From UBA8079 sp965205535 (GTDB lineage: Bacteria; Pseudomonadota; Alphaproteobacteria; UBA6615), in contig CBDBHH010000005.1 of NCBI GenBank assembly GCA_965205535.1, positions 1,798,001 to 1,862,000 on the forward strand: a stretch of DNA of 64,000 bases. Direction: 5' to 3'. The notes below the pieces were generated by a model, which had not been told where the DNA came from, searched no databases, and saw nothing but the letters and a program-made list of their open reading frames with translations. This document shows positions 1-9,420 of the stretch, piece by piece; position 1 is the first letter of the stretch; every line of letters starts with the position of its first letter. Made by a program: the position numbers and the translations under genes.

Positions 1-1989
1 GTCGATCGCCCGCTTGCGGCCGAATTCGGTCTCGACCGGCACCACCGACAGGCAGTTCGACTTGACCGAGCAGTCGCCGCAGCCCTCGCACACGGCCTCG
101 TTAATCATCACCCGCTTGGCCGGGTCCGGGAAGGTGCCGCGCTTGCGCCGGCGGCGTTTTTCGGCCGCACAGGTCTGGTCATAGACCAGCACCGAGACGC
201 CGGGAAATTCGCGTAGGTCGCGCTGCACCTGGTCCAGCTCGTCGCGGTGATGGATGGAGACACCATGCGCAAACGGCGCGCCGGTCGGATATTTATCCGG
301 CTCGTCGCTGACCACGACGATGCGTTTCACGCCCTCGGCCTCGACCTGGCGGGTGATCGCGGGAACCGTAAGAGGGCCGTCGACCTGCTGGCCGCCGGTC
401 ATGGCTACCGCGTCGTTGAACAAGATTTTGTAAGTGATGTTTACATCGGCCGCGACCGCCTGGCGGATCGCCATATAGCCGGAGTGGTAATAGGTGCCGT
501 CGCCCAGATTGACGAAGACATGGTCGTCATTGCTGAACGGTGCCTGGCCGACCCAGGTCACGCCTTCGCCCCCCATATGGGTGAAGGTCTGGGTGTCCCT
601 GTCCATCCATAGTGACATGAAATGGCAACCGATTCCGGCCAGCGCGCGGCTGCCCTCGGGCACCTTCGTGGACGTGTTGTGGGGGCAGCCCGAGCAGAAA
701 TACGGGATGCGCTTGGCGGTCGGTGGCTGCTGGGCCAGGGAGGCTTCTTTCCGTTCCAGGAAGGCCTGGCGTTCCTCGATGTTGGCATCGGTGTGCCAGC
801 GGCCAAGGCGCTTGGCGATGACCATGGCGATCTGCGCCGGGCTTAGCTCGCCCGAGGAGGACAGCATCCATTCGCCGTTCTCGTCGGACTTGCCGACGAC
901 GCGCGGGCGCACATCGGCGCGCCAGTGGAACAACTGTTCCTTGAGCTGATCTTCCATCAGCGCGCGCTTTTCCTCGACGACCAGAATTTCTTCCATGCCC
1001 TCGGCAAATTCGCGCACGCCCTCCCGCTCCAGCGGCCAGGGCATCGCGACCTTGTAGATGCTGATGCCCACATCGACGGCCATCTCTTCGGTGATGCCCA
1101 GATCATCAAGGGCCTGGCGCACGTCAAGGTAACTCTTGCCCGTGGTGACGATGCCGAGGCGTTTTTTCGGGCTGTCGATGACCGTTTTGTCGAGCCGGTT
1201 TGCCCGGGCGAATGCCAACGCGGCGTCCAGCTTGTATCTGTGGAGGCGTTCCTCCTGGACCAGGAACTCGTCGGGCCAGCGGATGTTGAGGCCGCCCTCG
1301 GGCATGGTGACATCCGTCGGCAGCGTGATGTTCACCCGGTGGGGATCGACATGGACCGATGCGGAACTGTCCACCGTCTCGGCAATGGTCTTGTAGGCGA
1401 CCCAGCAGCCAGAGAAGCGCGACATGGCCCAGCCATAAATACCCAGGTCGAGAAACTCCTGCACGCCGGCCGGGTTCAGCACCGGAATCATCGCGTCGAC
1501 GAAGGCATATTCCGACTGGTGCGCCGTCGTGGAGGATTTGCAGGTGTGGTCGTCGCCGGCCAGCAGCAGCACGCCGCCATGGGCCGAGGAGCCGGCGAGA
1601 TTGCCATGCTTGAAAACGTCACCCGAGCGGTCGACGCCCGGACCCTTGCCGTACCACATGGAGAAAATGCCCTGATGCTTGGCATCGGGGTAGAGATTGA
1701 GCTGCTGGGTACCCCAGATGGCGGTGGCCGCCATATCCTCGTTGACCCCGGGGCGGAACACGATGTTGTTCCGCTCCAGAAACGGCTTGGCCCGGGCCAT
1801 CTGCTGGTCGAGAGCGCCGAGCGGGGAGCCGCGGTAGCCGGTGACATAGGCCGCGGTGTCGAGGCCCGCAGCGGCGTCGCGCTGGCGCTGGATCATCGGC
1901 AGGCGCACCAGCGCCTGGGTCCCGGTGAGGTAAACGCGACCCGATTCGAGGGCGTATTTATCGTCGAGGCTGACGGCGGTCTCGGCCAT
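1..1989 (-). CDS. Indolepyruvate:ferredoxin oxidoreductase, fused form, C-terminus beyond window
   Basis: The first 663 residues of a thiamine-pyrophosphate and iron-sulfur enzyme that oxidatively decarboxylates indolepyruvate and related aryl-pyruvates to acyl-CoA, passing electrons to ferredoxin. Visible parts are an N-terminal region with GYRGSPLGALD, a CSGCPHN motif, a TPP-binding GDGT segment near residue 493, and a ferredoxin-like cluster CEGCGDC followed by a fourth Cys near residue 633. The reading frame is open to the window edge, so the C-terminal gamma-type domain of the long single-chain alphaproteobacterial form (about 1,150 residues in the family) should lie outside. The ATG at 1989 follows a GGGAGAG ribosome site. 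It stands alone on this strand and diverges from the epimerase gene. Family assignment is firm; the substrate range is inferred. Confidence 0.93.
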   Translation of the reverse strand, partial: MAETAVSLDDKYALESGRVYLTGTQALVRLPMIQRQRDAAAGLDTAAYVTGYRGSPLGALDQQMARAKPFLERNNIVFRPGVNEDMAATAIWGTQQLNLYPDAKHQGIFSMWYGKGPGVDRSGDVFKHGNLAGSSAHGGVLLLAGDDHTCKSSTTAHQSEYAFVDAMIPVLNPAGVQEFLDLGIYGWAMSRFSGCWVAYKTIAETVDSSASVHVDPHRVNITLPTDVTMPEGGLNIRWPDEFLVQEERLHRYKLDAALAFARANRLDKTVIDSPKKRLGIVTTGKSYLDVRQALDDLGITEEMAVDVGISIYKVAMPWPLEREGVREFAEGMEEILVVEEKRALMEDQLKEQLFHWRADVRPRVVGKSDENGEWMLSSSGELSPAQIAMVIAKRLGRWHTDANIEERQAFLERKEASLAQQPPTAKRIPYFCSGCPHNTSTKVPEGSRALAGIGCHFMSLWMDRDTQTFTHMGGEGVTWVGQAPFSNDDHVFVNLGDGTYYHSGYMAIRQAVAADVNITYKILFNDAVAMTGGQQVDGPLTVPAITRQVEAEGVKRIVVVSDEPDKYPTGAPFAHGVSIHHRDELDQVQRDLREFPGVSVLVYDQTCAAEKRRRRKRGTFPDPAKRVMINEAVCEGCGDCSVKSNCLSVVPVETEFGRKRAID

Positions 1990-2005
1990 GAATGTCTCTC
2001 CCTGT

Positions 2006-2025
2006 GGGGCCGCTGGAGCGGCCTC
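2006..2025 (-). promoter_or_regulatory. GC-rich hairpin in the leader of the oxidoreductase gene
   Basis: A perfect GGCCGC/GCGGCC inverted repeat with a four-base loop lies just upstream of the ribosome site of the gene starting at 1989. No T-run follows it, so it is not an ordinary terminator. A role in translation or mRNA stability is only a possibility. Confidence 0.3.
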
Positions 2026-2226
2026 GAACAGAAATGTAAGCATTACTGTCCTATTTGTCTATTCACCGTCACGCATCTGTGCGCTGGAATGACGAACGGG
2101 ACCTGTTCGGTTTCCATTGTGCTTGTTTCATCGGGCGGCGTGCAATCATCGCCGGTCTCATTTATATGATCGGTTGAACATGCGTGTGGGCATGGACCTG
2201 AAGACGCAAGCGGATTTCGTGAAGTT

Positions 2227-3201
2227 ATGACAGTTCTTTTGACCGGTGCGGCCGGTTTCATTGGTATGCATGTCAGCCTGGCGTTGCTCGCCCGGGGCGA
2301 GACCGTCGTCGGCATCGACAACCTCAATGACTATTACGATGTCAGCCTGAAGGAAGCGCGGCTGGCCCGGCTGACGACCCACGAGAATTTTTCCTTCGTG
2401 CGCGGCGATATCGCCGATCTCGACACCGTCATGGCGGCGTCCAAGGGTGTGGACCGGATCGTTCATCTCGCCGCTCAGGCAGGCGTGCGCTACAGCATGG
2501 AAAATCCGGGCGCCTATATTCAGGCCAATATCGTCGGTCACATGAACATGCTTGAGGCCGCACGCGCGCTTGGCGACGGGTTGCGTCACATGGTCTACGC
2601 CAGCTCCTCGTCGGTCTATGGCGGCAACACCAAGCTGCCGTTTTCGGTGGAAGACCAGGTCGACAATCCCGTGTCGCTCTACGCGGCGACCAAAAAATCC
2701 GATGAGTTGATGAGCAACGCCTACGCGGTCACCTACGGGATTCCGCTGACCGGTCTGCGTTTCTTCACGGTTTATGGCCCCTGGGGGCGGCCGGACATGT
2801 CGGCCTACATTTTTACCCGCAAGATCGTGGACGGCGACCCGATCCCGGTGTTCAACAATGGCGATATGCAGCGCGACTTCACCTATGTCGATGACATCGT
2901 CTCGGGCGTGCTTTCGGTCCTTGATCTACCCGCAAAACCGAACGCGGACGGCAAGCCGGCGCACCGGGTCTACAATCTGGGAAACAATCAGTCCGAGCAG
3001 TTGATGCGCTTTATCGGCGTGATCGAGGACGCGCTTGGTACCAAGGCCGAGATCGACTTCCAGCCCATGCAACCCGGCGATGTGCAGGCGACATATGCGG
3101 ACATCGGCGCCAGCCAGCGCGATTTCGGTTTCGAACCCAAGACACCGATTGATGTTGGCATTCCGAACTTTGTGGCCTGGTTCCGCGAGTTCCACGGCTA
3201 G
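2227..3201 (+). CDS. NAD-dependent sugar-nucleotide epimerase, UDP-glucuronate 4-epimerase type
   Basis: A 324-residue extended short-chain dehydrogenase. It shows the NAD-binding TGAAGFIG motif at residues 5-12, the SSSSVYG serine region, and the catalytic YAATKK (Tyr-x-x-x-Lys). The segment YSMENPGAYIQANIVG is typical of UDP-glucuronate 4-epimerases, which make UDP-galacturonate for lipopolysaccharide or capsule. Length is normal for the family. It is a lone gene, convergent with the acyl-CoA ligase 12 bp away. UDP-glucose 4-epimerase activity is the main alternative. Confidence 0.88.
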   Translation: MTVLLTGAAGFIGMHVSLALLARGETVVGIDNLNDYYDVSLKEARLARLTTHENFSFVRGDIADLDTVMAASKGVDRIVHLAAQAGVRYSMENPGAYIQANIVGHMNMLEAARALGDGLRHMVYASSSSVYGGNTKLPFSVEDQVDNPVSLYAATKKSDELMSNAYAVTYGIPLTGLRFFTVYGPWGRPDMSAYIFTRKIVDGDPIPVFNNGDMQRDFTYVDDIVSGVLSVLDLPAKPNADGKPAHRVYNLGNNQSEQLMRFIGVIEDALGTKAEIDFQPMQPGDVQATYADIGASQRDFGFEPKTPIDVGIPNFVAWFREFHG

Positions 3202-3213
3202 CCCGAAACCGGG

Positions 3214-5034
3214 TTAACTCCGTGCGCGGCCATACAGCGCCTCCAGGCGCTCCCCGTAGATCTCCCTGATCACGTGCCGCCGGATTTTCAGTGACGGCGT
3301 CATGAGGCCGTTCTCGGTGGTGAACGCCTCATCCGCGATGATGAATCTCCGGACCTGTTCGATGGGGCCCAGGCGTTCGTTGGCCTGGTCCAGCGCCTTG
3401 CGAAGACGTTCATGGAAGGCTTCGGAATCGGCGAGCGCTGCGAGGTCGGCCTCCCGGTCATGCTCCGATGTCCAGGTGCGAATGAAATCGTCGTCGGGCA
3501 CCAGCACCGCGACCAGATGCGGGCGCTTGTCGCCATAGACCATCGCCTGGTTGATCTCGGCCTCGAACACCAGCGCGCCCTCGACGCGCTGGGGCGAGAC
3601 ATTGTCGCCGCCGGAATTGACGATGATGTCTTTCTTGCGATCGGTGATCTTGATGTAGCCGTCGTCGTCCAGCACGCCGATGTCGCCGGTGTGCACCCAG
3701 CCGTCGCGCAGGGTTTCCGCTGTCAGGTCCGGCGCGTTCCAGTAGCCTTGCATGGTCAGCTCGCCCTTGATCAGGATCTCGCCATCCTCGGCGATGCGCA
3801 GCTCCACACCGGGAAAGGCCGGGCCGACCGTGTCGATCTTGATCTTCGAGGGTGGATTGGCGCTGACAACCGGCGCCGTCTCGGTCTGGCCATAGCCCTG
3901 GAGCAGGCGCACGCCCAGCGCCAGGAAGAAGACCCCGATATCGTAGTTGAGCGGTGCGCCGCCGGAGACGAACGCCTTGAGTCGGCCGCCGAAACGTTCG
4001 GAGACTTTCTTGCGCACCAGCTTGTCGAGGATCGAATCCTGTAGCCGTTCGGCCATCGACAGGCCGGCCGCACCCGCTTCATAGCGTTTGATGCCCAGTG
4101 AAACGGCCTTGCGGAAAAGCTTTTCAGACAGCCCACCCTTGCGCTCCACCCCCGCCATGATCCGCTGATGCATGGATTCATAAAGCCGCGGCACGGCGGT
4201 CATGATCGTGGGGTGAATTTCGCCCATGTTGGCAGCGAGCTTGTCCACGCTCTCGGCGTAATAGACCTGGGCGCCGATCGAGATCGGGAAGTAGAGCCCC
4301 GCCGTATGCTCATAGGAGTGGCTCAGCGGCAGGAACGACAGGAAGGTCTCGCTGTCCATCTCCAGAAGATTGTCTGCCGCAAACAGGTGATAGGCGCCGA
4401 CGCAATTGCACAGGATCGCCCCGTGGCTGAGCATCACTCCCTTGGGCGCGCCGCCGGTGCCGGACGTGTAGATCAGGCATGACGTATCGGTGCGCGCCGT
4501 CTGGTCGATCACGGCGGCGACGTCGTCGTCGGTCTCCGCGCCGGAATCGTAGAGATCGCGCCAGTTGATGATGACAATGCCATCGCTCTCGCCACCGGCG
4601 CCTTCCATTGTGATGACGGTCTTGATGGTGCCGGTGTTACGGATCGCCGGCAGCAGGCGTTCGGCCAACTGCTCGCTGGACACGACGGCGACACGCGGAT
4701 CGCAGTCGGTGATGATGTGGATGTGGTCGGCCACCGTGTTGGTCGTATAGGCAGGCACGGTCACGCCGCCGGCAGACATGATGGCGAGATCGGCCAGGCC
4801 CCATTCGGGTCGGTTTTCCGACACCAGCATGACCCGGTCGCCCCGCTCGACACCGATGCGCCGTAGCCCGCGGGAAACTGCGCTCACCGTGTCGCGTGCT
4901 TCATGCCAGGAAACGGGTTGCCAGGCATCGAAGCGCCTGGACCAGAACATCGCGTCGTCGCCGCGCGCCTCGGCCTTGTCGAAAAACATTTGCGGCAGGT
5001 TCTGCCAGTGTTCGTAGCGTTCGGCGTAATCCAT
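3214..5034 (-). CDS. Long-chain acyl-CoA synthetase (AMP-forming)
   Basis: An ANL-superfamily ligase of 606 residues that activates fatty acids through an acyl-adenylate to acyl-CoA. The AMP-binding signature YTSGTGGAPKGVMLSHG, the GYGQTE motif, and the hinge and adenylation motif WVHTGDIG..DDDGYIKITDRKKDIIV are all present, as is the C-terminal subdomain. The long FadD15/ACSL-like architecture suggests long-chain substrates. An upstream in-frame ATG at 5115 exists, but the ATG at 5034 is preceded by AGGG at good spacing and begins with the conserved MDYAERYEHW. It diverges from the pepF gene. The chain-length preference is inferred. Confidence 0.9.
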   Translation of the reverse strand: MDYAERYEHWQNLPQMFFDKAEARGDDAMFWSRRFDAWQPVSWHEARDTVSAVSRGLRRIGVERGDRVMLVSENRPEWGLADLAIMSAGGVTVPAYTTNTVADHIHIITDCDPRVAVVSSEQLAERLLPAIRNTGTIKTVITMEGAGGESDGIVIINWRDLYDSGAETDDDVAAVIDQTARTDTSCLIYTSGTGGAPKGVMLSHGAILCNCVGAYHLFAADNLLEMDSETFLSFLPLSHSYEHTAGLYFPISIGAQVYYAESVDKLAANMGEIHPTIMTAVPRLYESMHQRIMAGVERKGGLSEKLFRKAVSLGIKRYEAGAAGLSMAERLQDSILDKLVRKKVSERFGGRLKAFVSGGAPLNYDIGVFFLALGVRLLQGYGQTETAPVVSANPPSKIKIDTVGPAFPGVELRIAEDGEILIKGELTMQGYWNAPDLTAETLRDGWVHTGDIGVLDDDGYIKITDRKKDIIVNSGGDNVSPQRVEGALVFEAEINQAMVYGDKRPHLVAVLVPDDDFIRTWTSEHDREADLAALADSEAFHERLRKALDQANERLGPIEQVRRFIIADEAFTTENGLMTPSLKIRRHVIREIYGERLEALYGRARS

Positions 5035-5154
5035 CGCGTTTACCCTGATTTCCGGTCGTTTCGGCGGGCGCACAAGCACGTGAAATTCCCGATGAGCGCT
5101 TGTTGCGCGCTTCAATGGACCCTATCTCTTGATGTGATTCAAGGAGCAGTCGAC

Positions 5155-6999
5155 ATGTCCGCAAAAACCCCCGTCCCATCTCCGCTTTGGGCCCCAGAAG
5201 GAAGTCCCGCGCGGGCCAAGCGCGAGAAGCTGCCCGAATGGGATCTGACCGATCTGTTTCCGTCGCCCGACAGCCCGGAGCTTGCCAAGGCGATCGAGGC
5301 GTCACGCACGGATGCAAAGGCGTTCGAGACCCGTTATCAGGGAAAGCTTGCGGATCTCAAAGGCAATGGCCTGGCCGCGGCCATTTCCGAGTATGAGGCG
5401 GTCGACGAGGCGTTGTCGCGGGTCATGAGCTACGCCGGGCTGCTGTATGCCGGTGACATGACCGACCCCGAGAACGGGAAATTCATGCAGTCGATGCAGG
5501 AAACCGTGACGGAGATTTCGTCGCATCTTCTGTTCTTCGCGCTGGAGATCAACCGAATCGAGGATGACCGCCTCGAAACCCAGCTGGGAGAATCCGAAGC
5601 CCTGCAGCGCTATGCGCCCTGGCTGCGCGAGAGCCGGTCCTATCGTGACTATCAGCTCGACGATCAACTCGAGAAATTGTTGCTCGAAAAGAGTGTCGCG
5701 GGGCGCGCCGCCTGGAATCGCCTGTTCGACGAAACCATGGCGGATCTCCGCTTCGACGTCGAATTGCCGACCGGCAACCGGGAAATGACCAGTGCGGAGG
5801 TGCTCAATCTTCTGTCGGATGGCGACGGAGCGGTCCGCAAGGCTGCGGCCAAATCCCTCGGCGCCGTGCTCGGTGCGAACGCGCGAACCTTCACCCACAT
5901 CACGAATACGCTCGCGAAGGACAAGGAGATCGAGGACAAGTGGCGCGGGTTTGCGCGTCCGGTCTCCAGCCGAAACCTCTCGAATGTGGTCGAAGACGAA
6001 GTGGTCGATGCGCTGGTGACGGCCGTGCGGGGTGCCTATCCCGACCTGTCCCATCGCTACTACACGCTGAAGGCGAAATGGTTCGGCGTCGACCAACTCG
6101 ACTATTGGGATCGCAACGCACCGCTGCCTGACGACGACGACTCGACCATCCATTGGGGCGACGCGGTCACCAAGGTCCTGGATGCCTATGGCCAGTTCTC
6201 GCCGGCGCTGGCCGACGTTGCGCAGAAGTTTTTCGACAATGACTGGATCGACACGCCGGTCCGGCCGGGCAAGTCACCCGGCGCATTCGCGCATCCGACC
6301 GTGCCCAGCGCCCATCCCTATTTGCTGCTCAACTATCAGGGCAAGACCCGCGACGTGATGACCCTGGCTCATGAACTGGGCCACGGCGTGCATCAGGTGC
6401 TTGCGGGCGGGCAGGGGCATCTGATGTCGGATACCCCGCTGACCCTGGCCGAGACGGCCTCCGTGTTCGGTGAAATGCTGACCTTCCGCAAACTTCTGGC
6501 AGAGGCGGACGATCCCAAGCTGCGCAAGACGATGCTCAGCTCGAAGGTCGAGGACATGATCAACACCGTGGTGCGCCAGATCGCGTTTCACGAGTTCGAA
6601 CGCCGGTTGCATGACAAACGCGCCGAGGGCGAGCTCCTCACTGATGAAATCTGCGAGATCTGGATGGAGATCCAGGCGGAGAGTCTCGGCCCGGCCATCC
6701 GCTTCGAGGATGAGTACAAGTATTTCTGGACCTACATCCCCCACTTCATTCATTCGCCCTTCTATGTCTACGCCTACGCCTTCGGAGACTGCCTGGTGAA
6801 TTCGCTCTACGGCGTCTATGAGGGTTCAGCGGATGGCTTTGCCGAGCGCTATCTCGACATGCTGCGGGCGGGCGGGACGCTCCGCCACAAGGAGCTTCTC
6901 GCACCCTTCGGTCTGGACGCGTCCGATCCTGCCTTCTGGCAGCGCGGGCTGGATGTCATTTCCGGTCTCATCGACGAACTCGAGGCGCTGGAAGCGTGA
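5155..6999 (+). CDS. pepF: Oligoendopeptidase F family M3B metallopeptidase
   Basis: A 614-residue cytoplasmic zinc peptidase that cleaves oligopeptides. The HELGH zinc motif is at residues 406-410, followed by the third-ligand segment TLAETASVFGE. The N-terminal helical region LPEWDLTDLFPSPDSPEL is typical of M3B enzymes. The frame is open upstream to 4903, but AAGGAG eight bases before the ATG at 5155 and the start of family similarity fix this start. It is followed 24 bp later by the ABC1 kinase gene, which may be co-transcribed. Confidence 0.93.
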   Translation: MSAKTPVPSPLWAPEGSPARAKREKLPEWDLTDLFPSPDSPELAKAIEASRTDAKAFETRYQGKLADLKGNGLAAAISEYEAVDEALSRVMSYAGLLYAGDMTDPENGKFMQSMQETVTEISSHLLFFALEINRIEDDRLETQLGESEALQRYAPWLRESRSYRDYQLDDQLEKLLLEKSVAGRAAWNRLFDETMADLRFDVELPTGNREMTSAEVLNLLSDGDGAVRKAAAKSLGAVLGANARTFTHITNTLAKDKEIEDKWRGFARPVSSRNLSNVVEDEVVDALVTAVRGAYPDLSHRYYTLKAKWFGVDQLDYWDRNAPLPDDDDSTIHWGDAVTKVLDAYGQFSPALADVAQKFFDNDWIDTPVRPGKSPGAFAHPTVPSAHPYLLLNYQGKTRDVMTLAHELGHGVHQVLAGGQGHLMSDTPLTLAETASVFGEMLTFRKLLAEADDPKLRKTMLSSKVEDMINTVVRQIAFHEFERRLHDKRAEGELLTDEICEIWMEIQAESLGPAIRFEDEYKYFWTYIPHFIHSPFYVYAYAFGDCLVNSLYGVYEGSADGFAERYLDMLRAGGTLRHKELLAPFGLDASDPAFWQRGLDVISGLIDELEALEA

Positions 7000-7023
7000 T
7001 TTGTGAACTTCGCGCGATGACCC

Positions 7024-8379
7024 ATGGTGGATGACGAGCGCGCGACCGTGCGTGGCCGGGTTGGCCGCTACGGCCGGGTCGGCGCCGCGGTCGGCGGTGC
7101 GGCGTTCCGCATGGCCGGGCAGCGCTATCTCGGTCGCCCGGCGGACCCCGAGCGCAACGCGGCAGACCTGAAAGCCGCGCTGGGCGGCTTGAAGGGGCCG
7201 CTCATGAAGGCCGCGCAGATACTGGCCACCATTCCCGATGCGCTGCCGGCCGACTATGCACGTGAGCTGTCGGAACTTCAGGCGAACGCGCCGCCCATGG
7301 GCTGGCCGTTCGTGCGCCGGCGCATGGCCGCCGAGCTGGGCGATGACTGGCAGGAAAAATTCGCGGAGTTTGATCGAACGGCGGCAAGGGCGGCATCCCT
7401 CGGGCAGGTGCACAAGGCGACCGGCCATGACGGCACGTCGCTCGCCTGCAAGCTCCAGTATCCCGACATGGCCTCGACCGTCGCCGCGGACCTGAACCAG
7501 CTCAAGATCGTGTTTGGTCTCTATCGCCGATACGATTCGGCGATCGACCCCAGCCAGATTCACGCCGAGCTCTCGGAGCGTCTGACCGAGGAACTCGATT
7601 ACAAGCGCGAGGCCCGGCACACGAAACTCTATGGCGCGATGCTGGCGGAAGAGCCAGGGGTGCATGTCCCGGAAGTGGCTGACGCCCTGTCCAGTGGCCG
7701 CCTTCTCACTACCGGCTGGCTCGAGGGCCAGCCCATGGCGAGCTTCGCCGAGGAAGCCGACCCCGAGGCGCGAAAAGCCGCGGCGCTGAACATGTTCCGC
7801 GCCTGGTATGTGCCCTTTTATGGATACGGCGTGATCCATGGCGATCCCCATCTGGGCAACTACACGGTAAACGAAGACGCCACGATCAACCTGTATGATT
7901 TCGGCTGCATCCGGGTGTTCCCGCTCACCTTCGTGCGGGGTGTGATCGAGCTCTATCACGCGCTGCGCGAAGGGAATCGCGACCGGGCTGCCCATGCCTA
8001 TGAAAGCTGGGGGTTCGAGAATATCTCCAACGAGCTCCTCGACGCGCTCAACATCTGGGCGGAGTTTCTCTACCGGTCGTTGATGGAAGACAAGGTGCAG
8101 CGTATCCAGGAATCGGAGTCCGGCCTCTACGGCGCCAACATCGCGCACCAGGTGCAGGAGAAATTGCGCGGCCTGGGTGGGGTCACGCCACCGCGGGAGT
8201 TCGTGCTGATGGACCGGGCCGCCGTCGGGCTGGGCTCGGTGTTCCTGCGCCTGCGGGCCGAGCTCAACTGGCACCGGGTGTTCCACAAACTCATCGACAC
8301 GTTCGACATCGACGGCCTCGCCGACCGGCAGGCGAAGATGCTGGCCGCGCATGAGCTGGAAGTGCCGGGCGCGGGTTAG
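7024..8379 (+). CDS. ABC1/UbiB (AarF) family atypical protein kinase
   Basis: A 451-residue member of the ABC1/ADCK/UbiB family, usually linked to ubiquinone or isoprenoid lipid metabolism. The Ala-rich loop AARAASLGQVH, the Lys of LACKLQYP, the ELDYKREA motif, the catalytic HGDPHLGN and the metal-binding DFG are all recognisable. The family-defining KxGQ motif reads KAAQ at residues 62-65, so the glycine is replaced by alanine. The protein lacks the C-terminal membrane helices of true UbiB. It lies just downstream of pepF. The biochemical substrate is unknown. Confidence 0.85.
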   Translation: MVDDERATVRGRVGRYGRVGAAVGGAAFRMAGQRYLGRPADPERNAADLKAALGGLKGPLMKAAQILATIPDALPADYARELSELQANAPPMGWPFVRRRMAAELGDDWQEKFAEFDRTAARAASLGQVHKATGHDGTSLACKLQYPDMASTVAADLNQLKIVFGLYRRYDSAIDPSQIHAELSERLTEELDYKREARHTKLYGAMLAEEPGVHVPEVADALSSGRLLTTGWLEGQPMASFAEEADPEARKAAALNMFRAWYVPFYGYGVIHGDPHLGNYTVNEDATINLYDFGCIRVFPLTFVRGVIELYHALREGNRDRAAHAYESWGFENISNELLDALNIWAEFLYRSLMEDKVQRIQESESGLYGANIAHQVQEKLRGLGGVTPPREFVLMDRAAVGLGSVFLRLRAELNWHRVFHKLIDTFDIDGLADRQAKMLAAHELEVPGAG

Positions 8380-8457
8380 CGCATTCCTCACGACAATGTT
8401 GCTTGTCCGTGGGGCCGGCGATGGTGTCTTACAGGTGTGACTATCTGGAGATTTGCC

Positions 8458-8994
8458 ATGCTTGATCGACGCGCATTTATTGCCGCCGCCGCCGGGTTAC
8501 CCGCCGCGATGCTGGCCGGAACGCCGGCCCGGGCGGCGACCCTGGACGGCGCGCTGAAGTCCAACCTGAAAGGGTTGCAGGTCATTCGCGGCCCGGTGAC
8601 CGACGCGAATTTCGACGGCCGGCCTGTGCTCGTGACCTTCTGGGCGAGCTGGTGCCCGCCGTGCCGTGCGGAGATGGTCGAGCTCGCCGACTACATCTCG
8701 GACAACGGTAACAAGGTCAGCATGATCGCGGTGAACTGGATGGAGAACTTTGCCGGGCCGGTCAGCCAGTCGCGTCTGCGCCGATTCGTGAATGTGATTC
8801 ACCCGGATATCTCGGTGGTCGTCGGCAACCGGTCCCTGAGCGAATCCCTCGGTGGCATCTTCGCGGTGCCCGCGGTGGTCGTGTTCGACGGGCAGGGCCG
8901 AGAGGTCTTCAAGCTCGGTGGCGGGCGCGGCGAGATCGGCCGCTCCTTTATCACCCAGCGACGCCTGACGGGGATCGTGAACGGCCTGTCGTAA
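8458..8994 (+). CDS. TlpA-like thioredoxin-fold protein, exported
   Basis: A 178-residue TlpA/ResA-type thiol-disulfide oxidoreductase. An N-terminal signal beginning MLDRRAF with a hydrophobic alanine-rich stretch to about residue 27 resembles a twin-arginine signal with a degenerate motif. The redox motif WCPPC places active Cys at 66 and 69. Such proteins act in the periplasm in cytochrome maturation or oxidative folding. A GTG at 8437 is in frame, but the ATG at 8458 follows CTGGAG and starts directly with the signal. No cytochrome maturation genes are nearby. Confidence 0.85.
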   Translation: MLDRRAFIAAAAGLPAAMLAGTPARAATLDGALKSNLKGLQVIRGPVTDANFDGRPVLVTFWASWCPPCRAEMVELADYISDNGNKVSMIAVNWMENFAGPVSQSRLRRFVNVIHPDISVVVGNRSLSESLGGIFAVPAVVVFDGQGREVFKLGGGRGEIGRSFITQRRLTGIVNGLS

Positions 8995-9072
8995 AAACGG
9001 CCTCGACAATTCAATTGACGCTCGCCGTCTGCCGCGCGACCGTTCTACCGGCTGCAACGGGAGGACCGGGAC

Positions 9073-9402
9073 ATGTCTACGAAGCTCAAGGAAAAGACTG
9101 CCGACGTCGCGGCAGAACGCGGCATCGCCACCCATAAGGTGGTGATGGAGGATGACAGCATGATCGTCACCCACTGGGTCTTCAAACCCGGTGAGCAGAC
9201 CGGCTGGCACTTGCATGAGCAGGACTACATGCCGATCCAGCTTTCGACTGGCCGGTTGCTGTTTGAGTTTCCCGACGGGACCTCACGCGAGATCGACTAT
9301 GTGCCGAACACATCGTCCTATGTGGCCGCGCCCGTTGAGCACAACGCGATCAACATCGGTGACGTCGACATCGTCGCGCTGGAAATCGAGTTCAAGAACT
9401 AG
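9073..9402 (+). CDS. Small cupin-domain protein
   Basis: A 109-residue single-domain cupin. The metal-binding pattern is visible as GWHLHEQDY and, in the second motif, YVAAPVEHNAIN, with the conserved WVFKPGEQTG lead-in. Proteins of this size act as small metal-dependent isomerases, lyases or ligand sensors; the sequence does not say which. The ATG follows a GGGAGG site. It is convergent with the TetR gene. Confidence 0.8.
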   Translation: MSTKLKEKTADVAAERGIATHKVVMEDDSMIVTHWVFKPGEQTGWHLHEQDYMPIQLSTGRLLFEFPDGTSREIDYVPNTSSYVAAPVEHNAINIGDVDIVALEIEFKN

Positions 9403-9420
9403 ATTTGTTGTGCGCGGCCG

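Noticed and set aside
6826..8391. A 521-codon reverse-strand open frame opposite the ABC1 kinase
   Set aside because: Composition typical of antisense frames in GC-rich DNA; the forward gene has all kinase motifs.
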